NCBI GenBank assembly: GCA_035222895.1
Contig: JAVYIG010002528.1
Location: 124,001 to 188,000 of the forward strand
Direction: 5' to 3'
Source: Strongylocentrotus droebachiensis
Taxonomy: Eukaryota; Echinodermata; Echinoidea; Camarodonta; Strongylocentrotidae
DNA length: 64,000 nucleotides
Below are positions 36,458 to 48,262 of this stretch, piece by piece (within the stretch, counting starts at the first letter, position 1; every line of letters starts with the position of its first letter). The position numbers and the translations under genes were made by a program. Below the pieces are notes generated by a model. The model was not told the DNA's origin, did no database searches, and saw only the letters and a list, made by a program, of their open reading frames with translations.

Positions 36458-39400
36458 TCCCCCATCCTCTAGACTCTCCTCCAGTGCTCTTCTCACCTTC
36501 TGGATGAAGTCCTGTTCACATATATGATGAGCCAACATGCCTCAAAAAAACTGCTGCAGCAAAAAAAAAAAAAAAAAAAAGTACCTAAGAAATGGGCACA
36601 TTGATACCGGTAATATAAAGTTTGAAGTTAACCAATCATTGAAACATATTTTGCTCTTGATGTGAGGAGTTCCATGCCGATATATATTTTAGGCAAAACT
36701 AGGATTCAAATATTACCTCTACAAAGAGATATTGCAGATTAGATACACTGTCAGTGAACATTAACATGTCAAAGAGTAGACTACATAACGCACATACATC
36801 CTCGCATAGAATACGGCATATAGGGCAAGCATGGATCAAACCCTAGTCAAACTTTCTGTTCCGTGCGGGCCCTATACGCAGGGTTTTATGTTATCTTTTA
36901 TGTTCTGCATACTCCTTAACCGTTTACCTATAGAATGTCAGGGAAGTTTTTTGGGTTGATTTTATAAATTCCAAATTATTTTGTTCGAGTACATACCTTG
37001 CAGGTCACAGAGTACATAAAGGGGCCTTGGCAGCTATTTAAGTAGTAACCCTACTTGCTATTTATTCATAATCTTACACACTGTTTATTATTTGACACAG
37101 CATTTTTTTGGCAGTTTACCTTGTGTGTGAATGGGGCTGAGGAAGCTAGGAACCATCAAAGTCCTTGATACACCATTAGTCATCATGTAAATCATAAAAA
37201 ATTACAATTTGACTGTCATTCAAGACATCTGTGATTGGACAATTCATCCCTTCCTTTCCGACGTCTCCGGCCCGTAATTCTGCCCGATGAGAAAATCTGC
37301 GAAATCATCCCGTTTCATGTGAAGAGCAAAGAGCCCCTCCCGAAACAAGAAAGTGATCACTTTGAGAATCACTTCGTGATCATCCGGACCCCTCGGTAGA
37401 ACAGCTGAGCAGGGCGATCCATCCGATGTTATTTTCTCATTTTATCATGTATATTGTTATTGATATGTTTTTATATTTGGTAAATAAAAAATCAAATGTG
37501 TCCAGTCATCCTGGAAGAATCTTATAGGATATTTTTTTCCTTCAATTTTCCCATAAACTTATGTTTGTTTCCGTTGTAAATGGCAATTATTAGACACATC
37601 AAATTTGTATTGAACTTTTGTTGGAAGGGCCGGGGTCTCGATTTAATGTGTTAGAGTCTGTATACATGAGCAATATGTTCAAATTTCAGAATTTTGGAGG
37701 ACCTAGATAGCTGACTCAGATTTTGGGCACCCATGTGTCCCTGGCGCCTTTTAGTGTCAAGCCCTGTTTAAAAGGTCTTCACTATATATGATTTTTTTTA
37801 AACCTTCACAGAACCTTTCCTTTCATATAGAAGTCATTAAAAGACATTACTTTGGAGGTGGAATCTTAAGTAATAATATCAATAAAGAGTTCCTGACAAC
37901 TTAAAGAAATAGATTGCAATGTAAAACATAACATTTTGATTTTTCACACATAAATCATGACTTTTTTCTTTTCTTCATGAAATAAAAGAAAGAAATTTGT
38001 TAGTTTGGAACATTTAAATTACATTTTTATTCTGCCGCCCAAATGTTAATTGGTACCGATTACAAGAACTTTGGGGGTTATATTACAAATATTACTGATA
38101 AAAGACAGTATCATAAACTAGGCTATTCACACAAGTAATCCACAGCATCAAAATTAATATACTATCCACTTTTTATGAATGCTCATTATCACTCTGGTTG
38201 ACGTCAGAATGTGACCTATTAAAATAAATTGTGGGTATTAAAGCACCCTTCCTAATGATGCCCCTCCCCTACCCCAACCTTCTTCCTTACTTCCCTTCTG
38301 GCCTGCTTTAATCAGTAAGCGCTATGGTCTACGAATACAGACTTAGATGAGAAGGTAGTGATGAAATTCAAGTGGATGATAGAATGTGGAAAGTAAGTCT
38401 CAAGAGCTGTTAATAACAAATGACAAAGAAAATTGTGATAATAATTACTAGTCCGCCCCACCCTTCTCCCGAATAAATGATAATGAACAAGTTTCAAGAA
38501 AACATATCTAAGGATGTATCTTTAGAAGAGGTCACCGGGGGAAGAGGGGGGGGGGGGTAGGAATTATATAGGAAGCTTTTTGGGAAGGATACCTGAGAAA
38601 TTATATATCTGCAACTTGATTGTGTGATTGTGTGAATTGATTATTTCTTAACTTTTCCATTAATTTCAAGTAAAATGTTTACATAGTGAACTAAAGATAA
38701 AAACTCATATTAAAGTAAATTGATTATATTGAAGATCTACACCAGGGATATATTCCCTATAACTGAGAGAAATGAGTTGAATTAAGTCTTCATGGAAGTG
38801 ATGCAAGACTATACACCTTTTTCCTTCTTCTCATTCACTTAAAGACAGTGGAAAATGGGAAAGAACAAACCAATAACAGGCCTATTAGAGCTAGTACTGA
38901 GGATGTCGGATCTTAATTCAGAAATTTCCCGTTACTCATGCTGTTGTTGTAGACACTCTCACTATATGTCTGCCCTTGTAGTTCACGTTTGTGCATGTTG
39001 ACATGAGTGTCCATTTTGTTGCGTAAAGCTGCCATCTTGGACCCACTCCCTCGACAGTTGTGAAGACATGAAGACAATTCTAAAGAACTGTCCTTTTATT
39101 TCTATCGTGAGAGATATTTTTGCAATGGAAATTCTTTTTGATGTCTTCACTTTGTCTGGGCATTCTTTATAACAGGTCCCCTTGAAAAGTTACCTGAGGA
39201 GATATCACTCTGTGAGGATGAAACTATGAAATTTGTCAAGCAGGATAATCTTCAAGACATCTGAGATACGGGAACGATATCAAGGAGGCAATTTACAGGA
39301 AGCTCATCGCAGGTCTTTGAACTATCAACGATGGTTGTTGAACTCTGGCTACCTATATGAAGTACATTGTGGTCGACCTGTCTTTGTAGAGCATCTCTTT

Positions 39401-41807
39401 TGAAGAAAAAAATGTATTTATCGAAGTGCTTTTTATACATTATGACTCAAACTGGGGACTTAAAATACATGTGCAAGTTTGTGGTTTTAAATGGCTACTA
39501 AACAAGAAATAATCACTGACATTCATATTAAATCAACACTATATGCAATCTAGTTGGTGATTTTCAGGGGCATTTATTGTGAGATCATCCTCCTGACTAT
39601 CTTTCTGTGGTTGAATACGTTTTATAACTGTGATTGGATTGCCAACTCATTTGCTGAATATAGATCATCTCCTACACGTTTTGAAACATTTGTGATCAAA
39701 CTTTGTCCTTGTTTCGAGGTTGAGAGGCTCGAGAAAGGCTTATACTATGCACAATCCTCTGCAAAAGCTTGCATTAAGTCGAATGTCGTGTCTTAAAAGG
39801 ACAACTCTGTCATACTAGTCATCAAGGGCAACTAAATGAACTCGTAGCTTTCGCTAGTTTCTCTGCAAATGTTCAACATTCAAGTCCTTTTTCCTTCTCG
39901 CTAAAAATTCCCATTTTCGACGAGTCATCGAAGCTAGCTGGGGAGGTGGCAGAGAGAGTGCTGCCTTCGTCAGATCTCTCTGTAGTCTACCACCTGACTT
40001 TGCGACTCAAGCCTCACCGAACCAGCTGATGCTATTGTCAACGTCATCCCCCGGTTGGGATCTTTCGTTCCTTCGCTCTCCTAATCCCCCCTCCTCTACC
40101 AACCATCAGAAAACGTGATTTTGAACGTATGATTAATTGCTACTCACTTCTTCGAATCACGCCTTGCTATACTCTACCCTGTAAATAACCTGTGGAAACT
40201 TCTGCGTTATATCTTACACTTTGAGTTTAATACTTGGATACATATTGAGCTACGTTTGCAAAGTTCACTGTTGGAGAATCGGTCGTTGTTGTGGGAAGGA
40301 CAATAGAAAAAGCGTTGTTTTGAAATATGATGAGGTGTGGATTATAAGCTTGCGTGGATTTCATGTGCTTTTCGGAGGGGATTACTGGTTTTGTCACTAA
40401 GCGATTAATCTTGACACAATGTGATAGATACCTTGGTTCGGATTCCCTTGAAAATTGCTGTTCATTGTGTGTGTGAAATGATAGACATAGCGTGATCAGA
40501 ACATGAGTTTAATTGCTCTTTGTGTTACAGCGACAACATTTCTTGGCAAGGTTTGAATCTCCAGAGTAAAATCTCTCATTGTTCTGGAACAATTAATAGT
40601 GGTGAATTCTTCACCCCCTTCAAGCATTCTGCAGAATGTTTGTTTCATCAGCTATCTAACCAATATGACTGCTGATGGCTCAGATAATTGACTAAGCAAT
40701 TAATTAATCACTTCATATTTTAAATAAGTCATATGGCACTTGGTCTTGTTTCACTTGTTTCACTTCCTTTTCTATAAGACCATACTTGTTGTATCTCCCC
40801 TTGCCCTCCAAGTAGTTGAGGTATCTTGACTAAATTCTTGTGCTTTTGCCAAAAACTTTTTTCATGCGGTTTATTAGTGGGGTGTCCAGAGACCTCGGAA
40901 CACAATTTATTCACTCTTTTCCCAGAATGTGCTCATCATCACGTGTAACTTCTCAAGGAAGTTTTTTCACGGAATGAACAATCTGCGTTAACGTTTTCCA
41001 AGACACTGCAGATATATTGCTGTTTTAATTCCATCGTTGGAGAGCTTGGGACTAGTTGTGCCTTGAAAGAAATTACTCATACAATCTCATTTCACTATTC
41101 TACAAGTTTTAACAGCACGTACGCGGGCATTATTGTCGGAAGTGCCACTATAGTCGCAAGTAACTTAGTTTGGAGTATCGTCCACATTGCTTCTGATTAC
41201 TCATATACAGGACTAATGTTACCATATCAGGAAATGGGAAGCTATTATTAATTGCTTTCGTTGTAATTACAAGAATAGAGAATGATCATGGTTTATTGAT
41301 ATGACAGCTAGCACAGGAAGTTCTCATGGATGTTGCAAAGCCAGCGTTGTATATGCTTCAGGGTGAACTTGCCACAGTGACCTTCAGTGATACATACCTA
41401 ACTTTGGATTATACTAGAGTGTAAACTATTTGTTTCCAGAATTGATGTTCTTGTTTAGTGATACCCAAGAGCCACAAGAAATTGCAGTTAGCAAAGGAAT
41501 ATTAACATCATTTCTTCTTGCAGTGTATGGGATAAACATCTTTTTAACGCAGACTGAAAGAAGTATTTTACTGAATATCATCAGTGCCTTGGAGTTCCTG
41601 ATACCAATATGTTTTGAGGATCAGTTATGATGTTCAATCCCTACTAACTTGTGTGATTTATATTTGTCCCTTTTGGATGTAACATTGTTTGTGTTTAAAA
41701 AGGAGAGGACCTTCTTCAAGATGCCTCCCATCGTAACTAAAGGATACCCACGAATGTGGTCGGTGGAAGTCACTGTAACTTTCTCAAACAACTCTTATTT
41801 TCTACAG

Positions 41808-42026
41808 AGGACTCCACCCCAAACAACACAGCAGCACCAACAACAACATCAACAACAACATCAACAGCAACAGCTTACAACGACCAATCACGTGACCCCA
41901 GTGCCACATAAGCCGCTTGTCCAGGACAGGCACGTCGTGACGGGTGATGTAAGCCGAAAATGCAACGGGCTTCACGCCCTAGAAAAGTCTCCCGGGATCA
42001 AGAAGGAGGAGAAGTCGGCGGGACCG
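41808..42026 (+). CDS. Gene A exon encoding a Gln/His-rich tract
   Basis: Acceptor ttattttctacag and donor CCG|GTAAGT bound 219 bases (73 codons), phase 0 at both ends. Residues 1-4 are RTPP; residues 8-22 are Gln runs interrupted by single His residues, coded by mixed CAA/CAG/CAC/CAT, so it is not a pure trinucleotide expansion. A Thr/Pro/Val segment follows (TNHVTPVPHKPLVQ), then a basic, Ser-containing end (KSPGIKKEEKSAGP). Such low-complexity sequence is typical of disordered regions in regulatory or cytoskeletal scaffolds, but no family is recognised. Phase and strand match the exons at 28105 and 58327. The coding signal is strong: GC-rich, sharp splice sites, open frame. Confidence 0.75.
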
Positions 42027-42100
42027 GTAAGTCCTTTTTGCAGTCATGTGTCTGTCTTGTAGTGTTAGAAGGAGTGATGTGAAATTTCATCTGTTGAGAG

Positions 42101-42242
42101 CCAGGGCAGCGTCTCATGAAACCATCGTATAAGTACAAGTTTACCGACGTCTCATTGAAATACGTGTATTAAGTTTAACACGCGATTCAATGGGATGTCG
42201 GTGAACTTTTTCTTATGTTGTTTTCATGAAACGCTTCCCAGG
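42101..42242. repeat. Foldback (MITE-like) element beside the exon
   Basis: The left end ccagggcagcgtctcatgaa pairs with the right end ttcatgaaacgcttcccagg. Inward, accgacgtctcattgaa pairs with ttcaatgggatgtcggt. Arms of about 60 bases with scattered mismatches surround a short centre (about 142 bp in total). It starts 74 bp after the donor at 42026. Confidence 0.7.
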
Positions 42243-43191
42243 AGGGGTATTCAATTTAGTGTAGTCAGTATTTTACTTAACCCGGTAGTATATTACTTGG
42301 CTAAGCACTATCTAGTAACACGTATTCAGTTCACTTCTGAGCATTTTTACTTTAGTAAGCAGACTTAAGGTGTGCAATTAATGTGTCGCATTAAATTTGC
42401 GCTAATATAATTGTACGCTGTTTTTGATGACTGCGTATCGTTCATTTTTAATAGCGAAACGGCATATTTAGAGAAACTGTGTATAATTTATACTTCATTG
42501 ATGCTCATCAAGGGAATATGAATCCTCACGCAGTTATTTTTTATGTGGACTTATTTGGAACTTCAAAACGTATGAAATAGTAAAGCATTCTCAATACCAT
42601 ACTTAGATTTTCTTTAATTACCAAATTTGCTTAATAGCAGACTTCTTTCGATTGTAGTCGATCGAGTGTAGAATCAAACTGTCAAAGTAGACTGTGAAAA
42701 TGTTACTTTTAGTCATTATTTATTAGAACTCAAGATAGTCTTTAGTCTGTAACTCTTGGTGAAGTTCTAAGTTTTAAGGATGTTTGAATTTGAATGATGC
42801 GGTCAGTTCTTCCCTTTAATCATGTCATTCAATGTGCTAATGTGATATTGACAGCATGAACTACACACACATGCCAATCACAATGTTTTCTTTGGAGAAT
42901 TCCTGCTCTTTTGGGACCTTTTTTAGGCTCATGATTCACTTCTGCCTCTCCTGTCTCTCAAAGCATAATTCATCATTAGATTTATGTCAAAACCTGTTTA
43001 GAAATACGTGCCGACTTTATTCTTAACCTAGAGGTCTGTGGGCCTCACTTAATCTCTTATGATACATTAAAAACCTGTGAGGTCATTGATACTATTCAAT
43101 AAGGCTTTTGAGTATGATTGAAATAGCTTTACTGCATGGCTTGTGGCTGCAGAATCTTTTTCTTAGACAGGAAAGTGTGAACAAATTAATG

Positions 43192-43270
43192 ACAAGAACA
43201 ACAACTACAACAGCAACAAAACTCTGAAAGCCAAAGTAATTAGTTTTGTTGTTGTAGTTGTTGTTCTTGT
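43192..43270. repeat. 79-nt hairpin, about 30-bp stem
   Basis: The left arm acaagaacaacaactacaac, then agcaacaaaact, is almost perfectly complementary to the right arm agttttgttgttgtagttgt, then tgttcttgt, with a loop of about 18 bases. Weaker pairing extends outward to about 43178 and 43287. It is either a simple-sequence foldback or an intronic small-RNA precursor candidate. Confidence 0.6.
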
Positions 43271-46200
43271 TATTGGTTTTGTCACTAGACCATATGCTTT
43301 GAGACAGATGAAATGTTTATCTTTGGTTCTTCAAAATAGATTTCATGCTGTTTGCAACCATCGCAAATAATTTCAGTTTCATATTAACGTATAATTGAAT
43401 GGACTTGACAGTGAGTATTCCTTGTGTCAAACTTCAACTGGGTGAATTCAGAGTTGGACAGCTCTTTGAATTATCTACAAGGTGATATGATTTGTGCAGT
43501 TTGTCTGTTGATAATTACACCCCACAGAGTTCGATATACGTGCAGTCATTATTAAATTTGTTAATATTTACTAATTTGTTATAAGTTTGCTTATTGCTTA
43601 TGGCATGGATCAGAGGAATATTGTAGATGAATATAATTGTCTAGATTTCCTTTTCTTAGCATATTATTACTATACTACTGTGGGCCCATTTGTATGCAAG
43701 ACAGATTCACTCAAATTAGGGCAGAAACTGTCCACTTTCACAACAAGTTCATGACACATTTGCAACAAAAGCAAATGTTTGCTGGTGTTGATCAGGGTAT
43801 TTAATCGAATGATGACTGTACGAAAGCAGAAGCCACACACCGTGATCGACATGGACCGAAAAAATGAGGTCAAAACACAGTTATGGACAAATATAGCCGA
43901 TATTAGGTCAGGATTGAAAGAGGCAATATATTGTTGGGTGTGTGAGCTGCTCAGGAAAACTCAATTTTGAGATCATATCAGCCGTTTGTTTCGTCAACTC
44001 AAAGGGGCATATTCAACTTATCGGTGAAATGGCTGATTTTTAGTTTGAAGTTTTTTAATTTTGTACAGGTCGGCAGTGTATTTTAGTGTTAGAGTGTATC
44101 AAAAGTATGTATCAAAATAAACTGCAGATTGATTATCCTGTGGTATTTAATGCCCCCACCCTCACTCCCACTTAAAAATAGAAGGGGGGGGGGCAGTATA
44201 GTTCCATCATTAGTTTTCCCTCAATATAAAATCTCATTTGCAATTGAGATAATATATTCACCAATGATTGCCCCTAATCTAATCATACAATATAACAATG
44301 TGGTCCCCCAGAATTCAAGGCATGCATTGTTTTCTCACGCATTATTTGATGGTGCCAAGATATTTTTCTTTTCAAAATATAACTTGGTAATAAACTTACC
44401 ACACCTGTGACCTATATTTCTACGGCATTGTTGTCATTAGCAGGTGCGCTATTTTCTGATTCATAAGTGTGCTTTTTCCATATATTCATCCGTCTCCTTG
44501 AAAAACCCTGGTCTGCTGTGTTTTGCATGGCTGTCACTGTATATCAATTGTAAGTCTCTATTCCAATCATCTGCAATGAACGATAGTCAAGTGATTATAA
44601 CTGGTTCATCCTAGTTTTTGCTTTCTGCGTATCTTTAGAAAAGTATGTCACACTGATAGAATCAATCATTGGAGGAAGAAATAAAAGATTAAAAGAGAAA
44701 ATATGCCTTATCTAACCTCTTCTCTTTCAAAATCTGTCACCCTTATAATTTCTTGCATTTTCTTACAAATTTTTTTTTCTTCAAGAGATGCAAGGAAAAT
44801 ATATGATAGATTATCAGAGGTGAATTCTATACATTACACCCCTCGTTACTATTCAAATTAGGAGCAGAGGGGTTAAATGAGTAGCTTCCTTCTATCAAGG
44901 GATAATAATCGATCATCCCTCTTGTCTTGAAAGCCAATTCATTTAAGGTATCTTTGTCGCAAATGGAACACATGATCAGGTACATCATCACGTCATGACC
45001 GAGAGAGACGGATCTTCTATCTCGTGTCGCTTGATTAACGACTCTCATCAGTGCGCCCCTCAGGGGGTCATCTCTACAAATGACCTTTTCCTCTACGTTT
45101 TCTCTCTCATCTTCTTCCAATTTTTTATCTCGCCCCCTCGATCTGAATCCTGTCTCTCGCTCCTTTTGGGTTAATGACTGTGATGTTGTTCTTTACGTGG
45201 ATGTGGGTGATTTAAAGCTCGTAATCTATGTCCGTCCCCGTATCCGTGCCTCGCGTAAAAAGACCAAAGTATTTGCCAAGAAGGCGGGGTTTCTCTGCGA
45301 AAGGGAGTGTCTTGACGTAGCCACAGTATAGGATAATTACTCCTGGAATGGAATCAAGGAAATGAAGATGAAAATTAAAATCTATATTTCATGCAGTGAA
45401 AATATAGATTAAACTCGTAGCTTCACATTTAGATAAATATGGCTCAAAAAAATGATTGGAGCTTTGAATTCAATGAAAACATGTCATTTTGTCTGTTGCT
45501 AATATTTTTATAACAGTTTATTATTTTGTTAATTCTGCAATAGGTATCATGTTTTGGTCAGCTAAGTCTTGAAACGATTGTTGACATTAAGCATGCTCTC
45601 GAAAACACAGAGAGTAGATAGAAAAAAAGATTTATCTGCTTCCATTGAATTTCATTGAAATAAGTCCAGTTCATTATTTGATTGGCCTAATTCTACTTAT
45701 TCCACTTATTCCACACTTTGCTATCTTGGAAGGGCTCAACCAATACCACCAATACTGGTGAGAAAAAAAAGATTATTTGCCATACAGCTCACAAATATAA
45801 TTGGGTGTAAATTACAAACATTGAACTTAGGGTTGAATAAGGCGTTTCAATCAGGTCCTCATCATACACTTGAAGTTATGCCAATCTAATTTCTCAAATG
45901 AGTATTTCCTTTCCCACCAAAGGGGTAAACCCTCAGACAAATTTGATTATTTCCTTCAACTTGGACAAACTACTTTACAATTACCCCGATGGGAATCTGG
46001 GGAAAGTGGGGCCCCTTGACGATTGAGTCGGTAATGACAGAAGCTATGACACCTGTCCTAAGAGCTGAGAAAGGAAAAGAAATCAGTTTTTTGACACCTT
46101 GCTGTTCAGCAGGCAAACTAATGGTCAGTTGACCTTAACAGAGTTTAGTCGTGGGGTCACGCCTGTGCACTTGGGCAAGGCTTCCAGCGAGGCGTATAGT

Positions 46201-47615
46201 GCGTTACCATAGAATTCTTTGCAAGAGTTGGGTTTTTGTGGACTTAACAAAATGTAAGAAAAAACTTCCAGCTGAAAATTTGATGTTTTATCTCCATGGT
46301 TGTATTTTGAGCACACATCTTGATGAATGATCATTAATATTAAAGTTTAATCCTTTAATGTAATATGTTTAATAAAATTACTTGGTAGACATTTGTTTAC
46401 TGGTTCAAAAAATTGGAGAATAAAAACAAAATATGTATGCCTTAATTATGGATGCTTGCCTGTAGCCATAAGATGCTTGCTTTTTAAGATTGGCCTTTTG
46501 TACTTAAAAGGAAGGGGAAGTATTGATGTATTTTATTTGTTCACAGAATTACTAATGATTAAATTGAAATCATTCCATTACGCAAACAATAAGTAATTCA
46601 TAATGATCAGCTCAGCAAGTCTTATTTCCATCTTGCAGATTGATTTCTGAAGCTGTCTCAAAGGCATGCGGTCACCATGATTAATTTACCAAATCAACTA
46701 ATATGTTTAATGATTGTACAGTATGCACAAATTGTATTTAAAAGTAATCATAGGTTATCAACACCTCATAGAGACCGTAGCTGGTTTTGAGAGAGAAATT
46801 CTTGGCAAGCTTTGTCAAGTTTTAGGTTAAAGAGAGAGAGAGTGAGAAGAAAGGGCAAGTTTGGAGCGAGCTTGTGGTAGATTTAATTTTAAAAAATGAG
46901 GAATTCATAGAAATATGCTGCGCCTTTCATTATTAATTGTGTAATGATTGATCATATTATGGAAAGTTTCTAGGAATAACCAAATTGATTAATAGCTACC
47001 ATAAATTGATGTGCAATTCATGGACAAAGCTGCACCTATCTTTCTTAATTATTTAATGATTGATCACATTATGAAAGATTCTAGGAAAATGAAGCTGATT
47101 TGCACAATCACAATCTTTCACATGTTTTATCAATGAGACCAATAAGCAATATTACACAAGCCAAATATTATTTTGATATTTTGGGGATTTACCGAAGAAA
47201 ATGTGGACCATAGAAAATGAAACATTTGAGAGATTGTTAAAGATCGTCACCACTACTGGGCCAGAATGGATTAGACCACACAGAGAGCCATCAAGGTCAC
47301 TGTGACAGGTGGCTATCTCATTAACTCAGCTCTCATTTAACATAAGAAAAAGAGGATCATGGGGGACCAACAGGCACCGATTCGGGAAGTTTTCTATATA
47401 GAGGGAGCAAGTAGCTACAAGTATGGCAGTGTGCCTTTAAAGGTTCTGATTCTTGAAATTCAGCAAGTGTTCCATGTTTTTGTATTATTTCAAATACATG
47501 AAATCATGGATGAATGAATTATAGTGAAGGCTTCTTTGTATCCAGCCCTAATTGTACCCTTATTCTAATCAATAATCAATTAGCTACGCTCACCAATTAA
47601 TTTGCTTGATATATA

Positions 47616-47799
47616 CAGTCAAACCTTTCTATAATTAAGTATAAAGGCTAGTCCATTGAAACAGACAAAGTGGCCACTGTATATAGACCCATTACCTTTC
47701 TAGACAGGTTCTACTACACATTTCTTTCTCAAGGGAGGCAAAATGCAATATAGAAAGGTGGCCTTTATAGAGAGGTGGCCACTAAGACAGGTTTGACTG
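47616..47799. mobile_element. TA-flanked MITE with CAGTCAAACCT ends (pogo/Tigger-like)
   Basis: The element begins CAGTCAAACCTTTCTATAAT and ends in the complementary GGTTTGACTG, with TA immediately outside each end (47614-47615 and 47800-47801). A TA target site and CAGT-type termini are characteristic of the pogo/Tigger branch of Tc1/mariner. Internal inverted similarity (aaagtggccactgtatatag versus tagagaggtggccactaaga) extends the palindrome. The 184-bp length precludes a transposase. Confidence 0.85.
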
Positions 47800-48104
47800 T
47801 ATCTGTTATGTATGTTTAATTCTGTATATGGAAGATGTGCAGTAATGATTTGTCTTGCGGATTGAGTTACCTGATGCTATTGACATCGGGCACCCCACCA
47901 GGCCCACAGATCTCAAGTTGTAATTCATTTGTATAGCCCTGGAGGCCAAGTCATCAGAGCGCTGTATTTGACCTCTACTTCAGAGTTTAGCAATGTTTAT
48001 GAATGACAAGGTGTTGGATTTTTATGAAATATAACAAATGCTACATCAAATGAAAGAAGAGGGTCTACTGCATACTAAATTTTACTTTAATACTGGTACT
48101 GGGA

Positions 48105-48262
48105 AAAAAAAAAAATATTTTTCGGGGGCTACGTTTCAAGCTTGCCTGCATAAAAATAACACTCTAAAATTTGTTTTGCATCGAACTCTATGCAAATTTA
48201 CCGGGGCTCTTTTGGGCATTTCGGGGGCAAATTTGCCCTGAGCCCCCGTGTATTTTTTTCAC
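48105..48262. repeat. Element with complementary G/C-rich ends
   Basis: The left end aaatatttttcgggggctac pairs with the right end gagcccccgtgtatttttt. Inside, cgggggcaaatttgccctg is itself palindromic. The boundaries are approximate and I see no clear target duplication. Confidence 0.45.

Larger units (their letters stand above)
28249..41807 (+). other. Putative large intron of gene A (about 13.6 kb)
   Basis: Bounded by the donor at 28249 and the acceptor at 41807. It contains microsatellites at 28961-29035 and 29340-29560, a CpG-containing repeat-like block (29880-31030) with two 'ccgcggagc' segments, tandem repeats near 31932-32178 and 33735-33780, a TC-rich tract (35030-35330), poly-G/C runs, and two GC-richer islands with short open frames (37235-37399 and 39777-40029). 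No exon here has convincing acceptor and donor sites. Confidence 0.45.
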
